Below, one piece after another: positions 54,843-63,259 of a DNA stretch of 64,000 nt. Both the position numbers and the translations under genes were made by a program. The notes beneath the pieces were generated by a model, which was not told the DNA's origin, made no database searches, and saw only the letters and a program-made list of their open reading frames with translations. Positions within the stretch are counted from its first letter, which is position 1. The number at the start of each line of letters is the position of its first letter. This stretch comes from Candidatus Epulonipiscioides gigas (GTDB lineage: Bacteria > Bacillota > Clostridia > Lachnospirales > Cellulosilyticaceae), in assembly GCA_001983555.1 (NCBI GenBank), contig LJHE01000021.1, forward strand, positions 1-64,000, in the 5' to 3' direction.

Positions 54843-55451
54843 ATGCAAAAAGGCTTTTTTGTAGCTTTAGAAGGTGGAGAAGGTACAGGAAAAACAACGC
54901 TCTGTGCCTTATTAAAACAAAGATTTGAAAGTGAAGGAATAGCAGTAGTAGCAACAAGAGAACCAGGTGGAATTAAAAGTGCTGAAACCATAAGAAATAA
55001 TATTTTAGAATTTGATTTAGATTTAAAATCTGAATTATTTCTATATCTAGCGGCTAGACGAGAACATTTAATACACAAAATTTTACCTGCACTAGAGCAA
55101 GGAAAACTTGTTATAAGTGATCGATTTTATCTAAGTACACTTGCATATCAAAGTTATGCAGGGGGTCTTGATATAAATTTAGTTAGAACTTTTAATAATT
55201 TTGTATGTGATGTTTTACCTGATTTAAATATTTTTATAGATTTAAATCCAGAAATAGGACTTAATCGAAAAGTTGATGATATTAATAAAATTGATTTATT
55301 AGGACTAAACTTTCATCAAAAAGTATATCAAGGATATAAACAGTTAACTAATAATAAAATAGATAATATCAAATCTATTGATGGCACTTTATCTTTAGAA
55401 GAAATTGAAGAACAAATATATCAATTAATTAAAAAGAGCTTATCATTTTAG
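54843..55451 (+). CDS. tmk: Thymidylate kinase
   Basis: This 202-residue kinase phosphorylates dTMP to dTDP. It has the P-loop EGGEGTGKTT (about 10-19), the DR(Y/F) motif SDRFYLST (about 93), TREPGG (about 40) and a short lid. Length is typical. It stands alone here; holB or tmk-linked genes are not seen. The terminator begins inside the last codons. Confidence 0.93.
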   Translation: MQKGFFVALEGGEGTGKTTLCALLKQRFESEGIAVVATREPGGIKSAETIRNNILEFDLDLKSELFLYLAARREHLIHKILPALEQGKLVISDRFYLSTLAYQSYAGGLDINLVRTFNNFVCDVLPDLNIFIDLNPEIGLNRKVDDINKIDLLGLNFHQKVYQGYKQLTNNKIDNIKSIDGTLSLEEIEEQIYQLIKKSLSF

Positions 55452-55467
55452 TGATTGCTCTTTTTTT
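55431..55467 (+). terminator. Terminator overlapping the end of tmk
   Basis: AAAAAGAGC/GCTCTTTTT (55431-55439 and 55457-55465) then TT. The left arm lies in the tmk coding region, which stops at 55451. Confidence 0.8.
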
Positions 55468-55482
55468 AATTATATGCTTCGT

Positions 55483-57795
55483 CTAATTTTGTGTTTCTTT
55501 AAATTCACGAACTTGTAGTGTTGAGCCTGCAGATAATACATAGTCACTACCTTCTAAAGCTCCAAGGTCAGGATTTTCTGACGAAGTTATACCTTCAATT
55601 GGAGTACCTGCTCCTTTGGCTGGTGAATCTGGAGCTATACGGAAATCACCATTTTCAGCATCTATAAAATTTGATGCACCTGTCTCTAGCTCAAAAGTCA
55701 TATTAGTTTCTGGGTTAAAATAATATCCAACACTAGCAGCATGCTCAAAATATTCATCCATATCATAAGTAAAAATACTATTTTGCTCACTATTTGGTAC
55801 TGATGCAAATTTTAGAGTAGTTCCATCAGGAGCAAAATTTTTCCCATTATAATTAAGACCATTTGGAGCTACATTAAATATGTTATTTGCAAAATGACCT
55901 TGAGACATTCCACCAGTATTTGTCTTATAAGGAAAAGTTTCAGATTTAACTTCATCAAAATTAGCTATTACCAAATTCCAAATATGGAAATTACTAGTAG
56001 TCCCCCAAATAGTATTATTATAAAATCTATTTGGTTCGGTCATAGCTTTATTTTGTGGACTAAAATATACAAGTGAATTAGCTTTATAAGGACTTCTAAT
56101 ATGAGCATAATCTCGCAAAAAGTCTTCATCAATCAAATCATATATTAAATTATGGTGAATAGTGTAATTTGTCGATTCTTCCATATACATAGCAAGAAGA
56201 AATGGAGAATCATAATTTCCCGAGCTTATTGGAAGTGACTCAAAATCACGAATAATGTTATATGCTATTTCAGAACCTTGAAGGTCATGAGCATGCAACA
56301 TAGTGTTGGCAAATGCAATAGCTCCTGAATCTTCCCCCATTTTCATAGGACGCTCAAAAAGTGAATGAATTATATCAATTTTTACAGGCACATTAACCCT
56401 AGTTTGAAACCGCCCCATATCTCTAAATGTACAGTCTTCAACACGAGTATAGTCACCTTCTGTATAAACTCCAGCAGTAAATGTTCCGCTCCAACCTATA
56501 TCTTCAAGAATACAATTGGAAATAATATTATTATCTCCACTTATTATATATACTCCGTTACCCCATGTATGAGCAATATAAGAGTTTTTAATAGTATTGT
56601 TTGTGGCATTCTCTAAATAAATTCCGCTTTTAGCAAAAGCAGCAATACTATAACTTGTAGTCATCTGGAATGGTTGTAAATATCTAAATGTGCAATTATT
56701 AATAGTTGCTCCCTCAATGTTTGTAAGCTGAGCATTACCTGAAACAAAATTGATATTTTCTATATTTACATTATCTGCATTATTTATTATTAATACATGT
56801 TTTCTAACTTGCATTTCAATTTCAAGATTATTAATATCTCCTTCTGGCATATAATAGAGCTTTCTATTTTCAACAAACCATTCTCCTGAGATATCAATAA
56901 GATTTTTATGTAACACAAATCCAAATCCAAAATCATGATAACCTGGTTTTATAGCGGTTGACTTTTGCCAATTATTTCTGCTATAAGCATCAAATGAAAT
57001 AGTATTATCTTCAGATGATACAACTGTTCCATAAACATACTCGCTATTTTTGCCAGTTATTCCTCTAAATATTGCTCCAGTTAAATCTACATTAGGTAAT
57101 GTGCCATCTCGAAATGTTACAAATCCTTCAGTTGTATCAGCTGGTTTGTGTATATCTGTTAGCCAACCATACCCACTTCCTTCTTCTAAAGGAGCCATCA
57201 TATCATCAATTTCATAATTTGGAAACCGAGCTATATTTTGGTAATTGCCATTTGCAAACACCTGACTAAATGGTAAATTAATTTCTTTGTAGTTTGATGG
57301 TACATCTGCAACATAAACGCCAGGCATTGTTGGCTCTGCAACAAAATTGGTAACTAATTCATTTCCTGTTATAAGTACATATTCGTTTTCAGGAGCTGTT
57401 ATTGTGATATTATCTTTAGTTACATTTATAGTCTCACGATAAATTCCTTCATGAACTATAATTGTATCTCCTTCGATGGCATCTTTAAGAGCGGCATTAA
57501 TGCTTATGTATTCACTAGTTGTAACTTGCGCATCTTCGTCCCAAGGGATTTCTGTTGAATATACATGTATCTCCAGCGGAGCAGTTCTTTCTTCTTTAAC
57601 CTGCTCTTTTTCATCTTCAAGTAATACTTTAATATCTTCTTTTTCTTCTTCAAGTTCTACTTTAACTACTGTAGATGTTTCTTTAATTTGCTGTTTTACA
57701 GCTGTATCACTGTCTTTTACTGTTGTCATTTCAGCATTATTTGCACATCCACTCATTAATATGGATAATACTAACATAAATTTTAATTTTTTCAT
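55483..57795 (-). CDS. Secreted lipoprotein with right-handed parallel beta-helix
   Basis: This 770-residue lipoprotein precursor has a signal ending LSILMSGC (lipobox Cys about residue 17), a linker rich in Glu/Lys/Thr (about 20-75), a DUF1565-like start (ISINAALKDAIEGDTIIVHEGIYRE) and repeated PbH1 coils (NTIKNSYIAHTWGNGVYIISGDNN). This fold occurs in polysaccharide lyases, epimerases and glycosidases; no specific catalytic set is recognised. Probably a cell-surface enzyme or binding protein acting on a polysaccharide. SD GGAGC before the ATG. Confidence 0.8.
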   Translation of the reverse strand: MKKLKFMLVLSILMSGCANNAEMTTVKDSDTAVKQQIKETSTVVKVELEEEKEDIKVLLEDEKEQVKEERTAPLEIHVYSTEIPWDEDAQVTTSEYISINAALKDAIEGDTIIVHEGIYRETINVTKDNITITAPENEYVLITGNELVTNFVAEPTMPGVYVADVPSNYKEINLPFSQVFANGNYQNIARFPNYEIDDMMAPLEEGSGYGWLTDIHKPADTTEGFVTFRDGTLPNVDLTGAIFRGITGKNSEYVYGTVVSSEDNTISFDAYSRNNWQKSTAIKPGYHDFGFGFVLHKNLIDISGEWFVENRKLYYMPEGDINNLEIEMQVRKHVLIINNADNVNIENINFVSGNAQLTNIEGATINNCTFRYLQPFQMTTSYSIAAFAKSGIYLENATNNTIKNSYIAHTWGNGVYIISGDNNIISNCILEDIGWSGTFTAGVYTEGDYTRVEDCTFRDMGRFQTRVNVPVKIDIIHSLFERPMKMGEDSGAIAFANTMLHAHDLQGSEIAYNIIRDFESLPISSGNYDSPFLLAMYMEESTNYTIHHNLIYDLIDEDFLRDYAHIRSPYKANSLVYFSPQNKAMTEPNRFYNNTIWGTTSNFHIWNLVIANFDEVKSETFPYKTNTGGMSQGHFANNIFNVAPNGLNYNGKNFAPDGTTLKFASVPNSEQNSIFTYDMDEYFEHAASVGYYFNPETNMTFELETGASNFIDAENGDFRIAPDSPAKGAGTPIEGITSSENPDLGALEGSDYVLSAGSTLQVREFKETQN

Positions 57796-57814
57796 TGAAT
57801 GCTCCTTCTATTTT

Positions 57815-57985
57815 AGATTGTTGAATAAATAAAAGACATTCACATTTGATATAATAAAGTTACTACACTATAAAAATCAAAGGAATGTCTTATATGAGTA
57901 TAACATTAAACAAATTTTTAGCCAATAGTAATTAGCAAAAAACCTTATAGTTAAACGTTACAAAAATAAAGAGCAATTGTACTAT
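57815..57985 (+). pseudogene. Insertion-sequence relic (end plus transposase start)
   Basis: AAGACATTC (57832-57840) and GAATGTCTT (about 57883-57891) form an inverted pair around a TATAAT-containing stretch. They are followed by a frame starting MSITLNKFLANSN that soon stops. The upstream TTGTTGAATAAATAAA matches the relic at about 3012-3051. It looks like the left end of an insertion element with a decayed transposase. Confidence 0.35.
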
Positions 57986-58009
57986 TAACCTTAAAAATAA
58001 TGATATAGT

Positions 58010-59059
58010 TTATACATATTTTTTTATATTTTCTGCAATTATTGTAGCTAATTTAACAGGCACAGCATTACCTATCATTTTATAACCATCATCAATATTA
58101 TTATAAATAAACTCAAAGTTATCAGGGAAATTTTGAAGTCTAGCACATTCTCTTACAGTTAAACGTCTATATAGATTTTCTTTACCCTTAACAAATATTC
58201 GCTTATTTTTTTCTACTAATTCCATCTCAGGAGCTTGAGGATGCAATTGACATTGCCTACCGCTTGCTTGAACGGTAAAAGCAGGTTTATTCCAAGAACG
58301 TACTCTATTTCTGCTCATAAATATTGTAGAATAAGAACCCTGAAAATATTCATGATTTAATATTTCTAAATTTCTGCTCATAAATATTGTAGAATAAGAA
58401 CCCTGAAAATATTCATGATTTAATATTTCTAATTTGCCATTAGTTTTATTTTTTTCTTGAGCAGGAACGGGAGTATAAATTAGATCTCCAATAGCATCTT
58501 TTAATGTTGCTTTGTTCTCTGCCTGAGCAGTTGTGGGTTCTGGAAACTTAAAATTTACTTCTAGATCTTTTCTAAATCCAATATAAAAAACTCGTTTTCT
58601 ATCTTGAGCTACTCTGTAATTAGATGCATTTATTAAATTAATGCTAATATTATATCCACAATTTTCAAACTTATTGATTATATTTTTAACTGCTTCGGAA
58701 TGCCTATGAGCAAGCATTCCCGAAACATTTTCAGCTAGAAAAAACTTAGGTTGTTTATCTTTTAAAATTCTTATATACTCATAAAAAAGTTGCCCTCTAT
58801 GGTCATTAATACCACGTAATGCTCCAGCTTCACTCCAACTTTGACAAGGTGGACCGCCTATTATTCCATCAATTTGATTTGGAAAATCTGTTTCTTTAAT
58901 ACTTCTTATATCTCCTCTAATAAGCGGAGCTTTATGATTTGTTTCATAAGTTTGCCATATTGATTTGTCATATTCATTTGCCATAGCAATTTCAAAGCCA
59001 GCTTGCTCAAATCCTAAGTCTAAACCACCAGCTCCACTAAATAGACTAATTATTTTCAT
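58010..59059 (-). CDS. DNA (cytosine-5-)-methyltransferase with a duplicated segment
   Basis: This 349-residue C5-methyltransferase has motif [18 protein letters not shown] (residues 4-20), motif [14 protein letters not shown] (catalytic Cys about residue 75), motif VI ENVSGM, motif [12 protein letters not shown], and motifs IX-X ([10 protein letters not shown]...[10 protein letters not shown]). A 21-residue block ([10 protein letters not shown]...MSRN) is present twice in tandem just before motif IX, in the target-recognition region. Recognition sequence is unknown; it resembles HaeIII-group enzymes. No endonuclease is adjacent. It overlaps rnhB by 14 bp. Confidence 0.88.
   Translation of the reverse strand: MKIISLFSGAGGLDLGFEQAGFEIAMANEYDKSIWQTYETNHKAPLIRGDIRSIKETDFPNQIDGIIGGPPCQSWSEAGALRGINDHRGQLFYEYIRILKDKQPKFFLAENVSGMLAHRHSEAVKNIINKFENCGYNISINLINASNYRVAQDRKRVFYIGFRKDLEVNFKFPEPTTAQAENKATLKDAIGDLIYTPVPAQEKNKTNGKLEILNHEYFQGSYSTIFMSRNLEILNHEYFQGSYSTIFMSRNRVRSWNKPAFTVQASGRQCQLHPQAPEMELVEKNKRIFVKGKENLYRRLTVRECARLQNFPDNFEFIYNNIDDGYKMIGNAVPVKLATIIAENIKKYV
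58307..58432 (-). repeat. Exact 63-bp tandem duplication inside the cytosine methyltransferase gene
   Basis: 58307-58369 and 58370-58432 are identical over 63 bp. The duplication keeps the reading frame and adds 21 residues. The absence of differences suggests a recent event, or instability of the region. Confidence 0.9.
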
Positions 59060-59708
59060 ACTGAATGCCTTTTAAAAATGTTTTTCTATGAGCATCTATA
59101 ATGCCAAATTTTTTAATAGCTTCATAATGCTCTTTTGTAGCGTAACCTTTATGTTTTGCAAATCCATATTCAGGATGTAGCTCATCTAATTTGCGCATAG
59201 ATCTATCTCTTGTAACTTTTGCAATTATGCTTGCTGCCGCAATAGATGCACTTTTAGCATCACCTTTTACAATTGTTTGCTGAGGTAAATTAATAGGAAT
59301 AGATTTATCTCCATCTACTATAACTAAACCTATTGGTAGCTCAAAAGGAATGTGTATGTTGTATACTGCTTTTCTCATTGCAAGTAAAGTAGCTTGCAAG
59401 ATATTGATTTTATCTATATTTTTAGCACTAACTTTTCCTATACCAATAGACAAAGCTTGCTCTAATATTTGTTCATACAGTGTTTCTCGCTTTTTTTCAG
59501 ATAATTTTTTAGAATCATTTAATCCTATGATAGAGCAATCTGTCGGTAAAATAACCGCTGCCGCAACTACATCTCCAGCAAGCGAACCTCTTCCAGCTTC
59601 ATCAACGCCTACAATAATACCTTTATTTTTTGATAAATCTTCGTCAAATTGCATCATAGCATCTAAACGTTCTTTTTCTAGCATAGCTCTTTCTTCTTTA
59701 TTTGACAT
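59046..59708 (-). CDS. rnhB: Ribonuclease HII
   Basis: From ATG 59708 the protein is 220 residues. It removes RNA from RNA-DNA hybrids, including single ribonucleotides. Motifs: [19 protein letters not shown] (catalytic DE, about residue 32), [18 protein letters not shown] (Asp), and [21 protein letters not shown]. Upstream in-frame codons (to 59774) lie in rbgA and are not needed. Start overlaps the end of rbgA, and the end overlaps the methyltransferase. Confidence 0.93.
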   Translation of the reverse strand: MSNKEERAMLEKERLDAMMQFDEDLSKNKGIIVGVDEAGRGSLAGDVVAAAVILPTDCSIIGLNDSKKLSEKKRETLYEQILEQALSIGIGKVSAKNIDKINILQATLLAMRKAVYNIHIPFELPIGLVIVDGDKSIPINLPQQTIVKGDAKSASIAAASIIAKVTRDRSMRKLDELHPEYGFAKHKGYATKEHYEAIKKFGIIDAHRKTFLKGIQYENN

Positions 59709-60570
59709 AAACCTTTGACTCCAAAACTGGTTTTTCAAGACTGACATCACCCATTCTATGATGTCTAAAATCATCTATAATAATTTTAGAAGTTCTAACC
59801 TCGTCTATTTTACCCTTTTGAGAAAGTACTCCACGTAATTTTCCAATTTCTAATAATATTTCATGATCATTTAAAGTTTCATAATCTCTTATAGCATATC
59901 TTGTAAAAAAAGTATTACTAAATCTTTCTCGAGCAAGGCCTATAAAATCTATTGCTAATTCTTGTATGTTTAAAATTGAATCGTTAATAGAACCTAAATA
60001 AGCAAGTTTTTTTGCAACTTCTTGGTCATCAAATTTAGGCCATAATATACCTGGCATATCTAAAAGCTCAACTCCTTTTTTTAATTTAATCCATTGCTTT
60101 CCTTTGGTAACTCCCGGTTTATCTCCTGTTTTCGTTGCTCCTTTACCAACAAGAGTGTTGATAAAAGTAGATTTTCCAACATTTGGGATACCTACTACCA
60201 TAGCGCGGATAGGTCTATATATACGTCCACGCTTTAAATCTCTTTCAATTTTTTCTTTCAATAAATCTTGAGCAATATCTACTACATTTTTTATTCCTTT
60301 ACCAGAAGTAGATATTACAGGAACAACTTTTGTATTTTCATTTTCATAAAAATTGATCCATTCTTTTGTAATTTGAGGATTAGCAAGATCTGATTTGTTT
60401 AGCATCAAAATTTTAGGTTTATTTTTTGCAAATTTATCTATATCAGGATTTTTAGTACTCTTCGGAGCTCTTGCATCCAACAATTCAATTATTACATCAA
60501 CTAGTTTAATATTTTCTTCTATTAATCTTTTGGTTTTGGTCATGTGACCGGGGTACCATTGTATTTCCAT
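59698..60570 (-). CDS. rbgA: Ribosome biogenesis GTPase RbgA (YlqF)
   Basis: This 290-residue circularly permuted GTPase starts MEIQWYPGHMTKTKR and has G4 NKSDLA (about 58), G1 GIPNVGKST (about 124), G2/G3 DMPGILWP (about 170) and a C-terminal RNA-binding helix region (LRGVLSQKGKIDE). It is required for late 50S assembly. Located between rplS and rnhB, the standard Firmicute order. Confidence 0.95.
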   Translation of the reverse strand: MEIQWYPGHMTKTKRLIEENIKLVDVIIELLDARAPKSTKNPDIDKFAKNKPKILMLNKSDLANPQITKEWINFYENENTKVVPVISTSGKGIKNVVDIAQDLLKEKIERDLKRGRIYRPIRAMVVGIPNVGKSTFINTLVGKGATKTGDKPGVTKGKQWIKLKKGVELLDMPGILWPKFDDQEVAKKLAYLGSINDSILNIQELAIDFIGLARERFSNTFFTRYAIRDYETLNDHEILLEIGKLRGVLSQKGKIDEVRTSKIIIDDFRHHRMGDVSLEKPVLESKVYVK

Positions 60571-60620
60571 ATTATATAATCCTTTTCTAAAAAAAAGGGA
60601 CTTTAATAGCCCCTAAAGTG

Positions 60621-60971
60621 TTATCTTACCAATTCTTTAACTTTAGCACGTTTTCCAACACGTTCACGTAGATAGTTTAACTTAGCACGTCTGACTTTAC
60701 CACGTCTAATAACTTCTATTCTTTCAACATTTGGAGAATGTAGTGCCCACATTTTTTCAACACCAACACCATATGACATTCTTCTAACTGTGAAAGTTTC
60801 ATGAATTCCACCATTTTGACGCTTTAATACAACGCCTTCGAACATTTGAATACGTTCTCTTTGACCTTCTTTGATTTTTGCATAAACACGAACAGAATCT
60901 CCAACGTTAAATTGAGGAACATCTTTTTTTAACTGTGCATTTTCAATTTCAGCAATAATTGCATTTTTCAT
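60621..60971 (-). CDS. rplS: 50S ribosomal protein L19
   Basis: This 116-residue protein from ATG 60971 (GGAGAA upstream) carries the L19 signatures [49 protein letters not shown] and [25 protein letters not shown]. It lies at the 30S/50S interface. Upstream in-frame codons to 61001 fall in the leader. It is the first gene of rplS-rbgA-rnhB-(methyltransferase). Confidence 0.96.
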   Translation of the reverse strand: MKNAIIAEIENAQLKKDVPQFNVGDSVRVYAKIKEGQRERIQMFEGVVLKRQNGGIHETFTVRRMSYGVGVEKMWALHSPNVERIEVIRRGKVRRAKLNYLRERVGKRAKVKELVR

Positions 60972-61043
60972 TTTAGTTCTCCTTTTTTCATAAATGTTCA
61001 TAGTACATATAGACTAGCGGAACATCCGTTAAATAACTAGCCA
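60972..61043 (-). promoter_or_regulatory. Structured leader of rplS
   Basis: The leader of about 65 nt contains CTAG...CTAG pairing around ACGGATGTTCCGC, in the place where many Firmicutes have an L19 leader element. No terminator is apparent. The regulatory role is inferred. Confidence 0.4.
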
Positions 61044-61072
61044 ATTATAGCATGGCTTTTTTACGTATGCAA
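61044..61072 (-). promoter_or_regulatory. Promoter of the rplS operon
   Basis: On the minus strand TTGCAT (61067-61072) and TATAAT (61044-61049) are 17 bp apart. Confidence 0.75.
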
Positions 61073-61111
61073 CGCCCTTATTAAATTTTTTTAAATTAAT
61101 TTACATTTTTT

Positions 61112-61147
61112 ATTTAACATGCACTTAGCAAGAATTCTCCCACCTCT
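61112..61147 (+). repeat. Repeat fragment H (left end only)
   Basis: TTTAACATGCACTTAGCAAG...CTCCCACCTCT, cut at the hairpin apex just like fragment F. The remainder of 61073-61305 is AT-rich without recognised features. Confidence 0.6.
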
Positions 61148-61305
61148 GACACGACCAAAAAATGTTATTTATTGTAAATTGTATAAGCTTATATTAGACA
61201 TAAAGAAATAAATAAATATTTATGGAAAATTTTTAAAAAAATTGGACATATTAAAATAGAATACAAAAAAACTTGACAAAATAATTTATAACTAGGAGGA
61301 TTGAC

Positions 61306-62982
61306 ATGAAATTAAGTGGTTCACAAATTTTAATAGAATGTTTACTAGAGCAAGGTGTAGACACAGTTTTTGGTTATCCAGGAGGGGCAGTAATTCAAAT
61401 TTACGACGAGCTTTATAAGTCTAGTGATAAGATTAATCATATATTAACAGCTCACGAGCAAGGTGCAGCTCATGCGGCTGATGCTTATGCGCGAGTATCA
61501 GGCAAAGTTGGCGTATGTATAGCAACATCAGGTCCTGGAGCAACTAATCTTGTAACTGGTATTGCAACAGCTTACATGGATTCTATACCAATGGTAGCAA
61601 TTACAGGAAATGTTGGGGTTCCTCTTCTTGGAAAAGATAGTTTTCAAGAAATAGACATTATAGGCGTAACCAGAAGTATTACAAAGCATAATTATATTGT
61701 AAAAAATGTCGATGAGCTTGCTGATACTATTAGAGAAGCTTTTTTAATTGCAAAAAGTGGCAGACCAGGACCTGTATTAATTGATATTCCAAAAGATGTT
61801 ACAATTAAAGAAACTGAATTTACAGCATTAAAACAAGAAGATTTTTGTTCAAATGTAGTGATTAATACTGATTATGTTAATCCTAAAGATATTGAAATAG
61901 CCAAAAAGCTCATTGATGAGAGTAAAAAGCCATTTATATATATAGGTGGTGGTATAATTATAAGTGGTGCAGAAAAAGAACTGCTTGAGTTTGCCGAGAA
62001 AATAGATGCACCTGTTGCAAATTCACTTATGGGAACCGGTAGTTTTCCTCAAAATCATAAACTTTCAACTGGTCTTGTTGGAATGCATGGAAATGTTGCT
62101 TCAAACGAAGGTATAATGAATTGTGACCTATTAATTGCAATTGGAGCAAGATTTAGTGATAGGGTAACTAGTAGTATTGCAACGTTTGCACCAGGAGCAA
62201 AAGTTCTTCATATAGATATAGACCCAGCTGAAATAGATAAAAATATATTGACGACAAATAATATAATTGGAGATGCAAAAACTGTTTTATCTGAACTTAA
62301 TAAGATTATCAATAAAAAAGGCCATCATGAATGGATAGCTCAAGTGAATGCTTGGAGAAGTAAATATACAATAACTCATTCTGTAAGTGATACATTAAAT
62401 GCCAAAGAAATTATTGAAGCTATTGATAAAATTAGTCAGGGCAATGCTATTATTACAACGGAAGTTGGTCAACATCAAATGTGGGCTGCTCAATATTATT
62501 GTTATAAAGAACCTCGCACATTTATAAGCTCTGGCGGACTTGGTACAATGGGATTTGGAACAGGAGCAAGTATTGGAGCAACAATTGCTAATCCAAATAA
62601 ACGTGTTGTTCAGCTTGCAGGAGATGGTTCTTTTAGAATGAATTGTAACGAACTGTCTACAATTGCGTATTACAATTTACCTATTATCATTGTAATTTTA
62701 AATAATAGTGTTCTTGGAATGGTTAGACAGTGGCAACACTTATTTCACGAGCAAAGATATTCTCAAACAGTTTTAGATCGTGGACCAGATTTTGTAAAAC
62801 TAGCTCTGGCTTATGAAATAGACGGATATAGAGCTACAAGTATAGAAGAATTTGAAGAAATATTTACAAAAGCTATGTCGCAAAATAAACCTGCTGTTAT
62901 AGATTGTATTATAGATAAAGATGATAAAGTTTTTCCTATGGTAGCACCAGGGGCACCTACAAATGAATTGATTGTAGAATAG
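61306..62982 (+). CDS. ilvB: Acetolactate synthase large subunit
   Basis: This 558-residue thiamine-diphosphate enzyme has the N-terminal GYPGGAVIQIYDEL and catalytic Glu (TAHEQGAAHAADAYAR, about residue 48), a central FAD-type domain, and the ThDP/Mg motif GDGSFRMNCNEL...NN (about 443-470). It condenses pyruvate to acetolactate, or with 2-ketobutyrate, for branched-chain amino acids. SD AGGAGG is strong. No ilvN regulatory subunit, ilvC or T-box is nearby, so a catabolic role cannot be excluded, but the sequence is IlvB-like. Confidence 0.9.
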   Translation: MKLSGSQILIECLLEQGVDTVFGYPGGAVIQIYDELYKSSDKINHILTAHEQGAAHAADAYARVSGKVGVCIATSGPGATNLVTGIATAYMDSIPMVAITGNVGVPLLGKDSFQEIDIIGVTRSITKHNYIVKNVDELADTIREAFLIAKSGRPGPVLIDIPKDVTIKETEFTALKQEDFCSNVVINTDYVNPKDIEIAKKLIDESKKPFIYIGGGIIISGAEKELLEFAEKIDAPVANSLMGTGSFPQNHKLSTGLVGMHGNVASNEGIMNCDLLIAIGARFSDRVTSSIATFAPGAKVLHIDIDPAEIDKNILTTNNIIGDAKTVLSELNKIINKKGHHEWIAQVNAWRSKYTITHSVSDTLNAKEIIEAIDKISQGNAIITTEVGQHQMWAAQYYCYKEPRTFISSGGLGTMGFGTGASIGATIANPNKRVVQLAGDGSFRMNCNELSTIAYYNLPIIIVILNNSVLGMVRQWQHLFHEQRYSQTVLDRGPDFVKLALAYEIDGYRATSIEEFEEIFTKAMSQNKPAVIDCIIDKDDKVFPMVAPGAPTNELIVE

Positions 62983-62985
62983 TTA

Positions 62986-63014
62986 TTGCATTTATATATA
63001 ACATGTGTTACAAT
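62986..63014 (+). promoter_or_regulatory. Promoter of the small Cys-rich protein gene
   Basis: TTGCAT (62986-62991), 17 bp, TACAAT (63009-63014), directly after ilvB. Confidence 0.6.
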
Positions 63015-63030
63015 TTATATATAAATATTA

Positions 63031-63180
63031 ATGGAGGTGTTCATTATCGCAGAAAAAACTTTAAACCCAAATTGTGTATGTAAAAACTTAAAATGCCCTC
63101 GTCATGGTGATTGTAAAGCTTGCCATGAAAACCATAAAGAAGGGCTTACTTCTTGTCAACGACTAAAAAAAGAAAATTAA
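63031..63180 (+). CDS. Small cysteine-rich protein (clostridial Cys-cluster family)
   Basis: A frame of 45-49 residues with six cysteines: NPNCVCKNLKCPRHGDCKAC...SCQR. The CPRHGDCKAC block is typical of small, widespread clostridial proteins that probably bind metal. The start is unusual: ATG 63031 overlaps the SD GGAGG (63033-63037), while a correctly spaced start would be ATT 63043, with GTG 63037 between. It has its own promoter and terminator, so it is a real single gene. Confidence 0.75.
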   Translation: MEVFIIAEKTLNPNCVCKNLKCPRHGDCKACHENHKEGLTSCQRLKKEN

Positions 63181-63185
63181 TTCAT

Positions 63186-63222
63186 AAATCCACAAATGCG
63201 ATAAAGCTTTGTGGATTTCTTA
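63186..63222 (+). terminator. Terminator after the Cys-rich protein gene
   Basis: AAATCCACAAA/TTTGTGGATTT (63186-63196 and 63208-63218), 11-bp perfect stem, followed by CTTAT. Confidence 0.75.
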
Positions 63223-63232
63223 TATATAGATA

Positions 63233-63259
63233 AGCTCCATTTATAGAGGAGGAGTTCAC
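63233..63259 (+). repeat. Repeat fragment I (right end)
   Basis: GCTCC...GAGGAGGAGTTCAC is a right-end remnant ending in the family's TTCAC. Its complement contains the TGA stop of spoIVB (63256-63258). Confidence 0.5.

Noticed and set aside
61261-61305. TTGACA at 61273 as the ilvB promoter
   Set aside because: The implied start point would fall at or beyond the ATG, after the SD.
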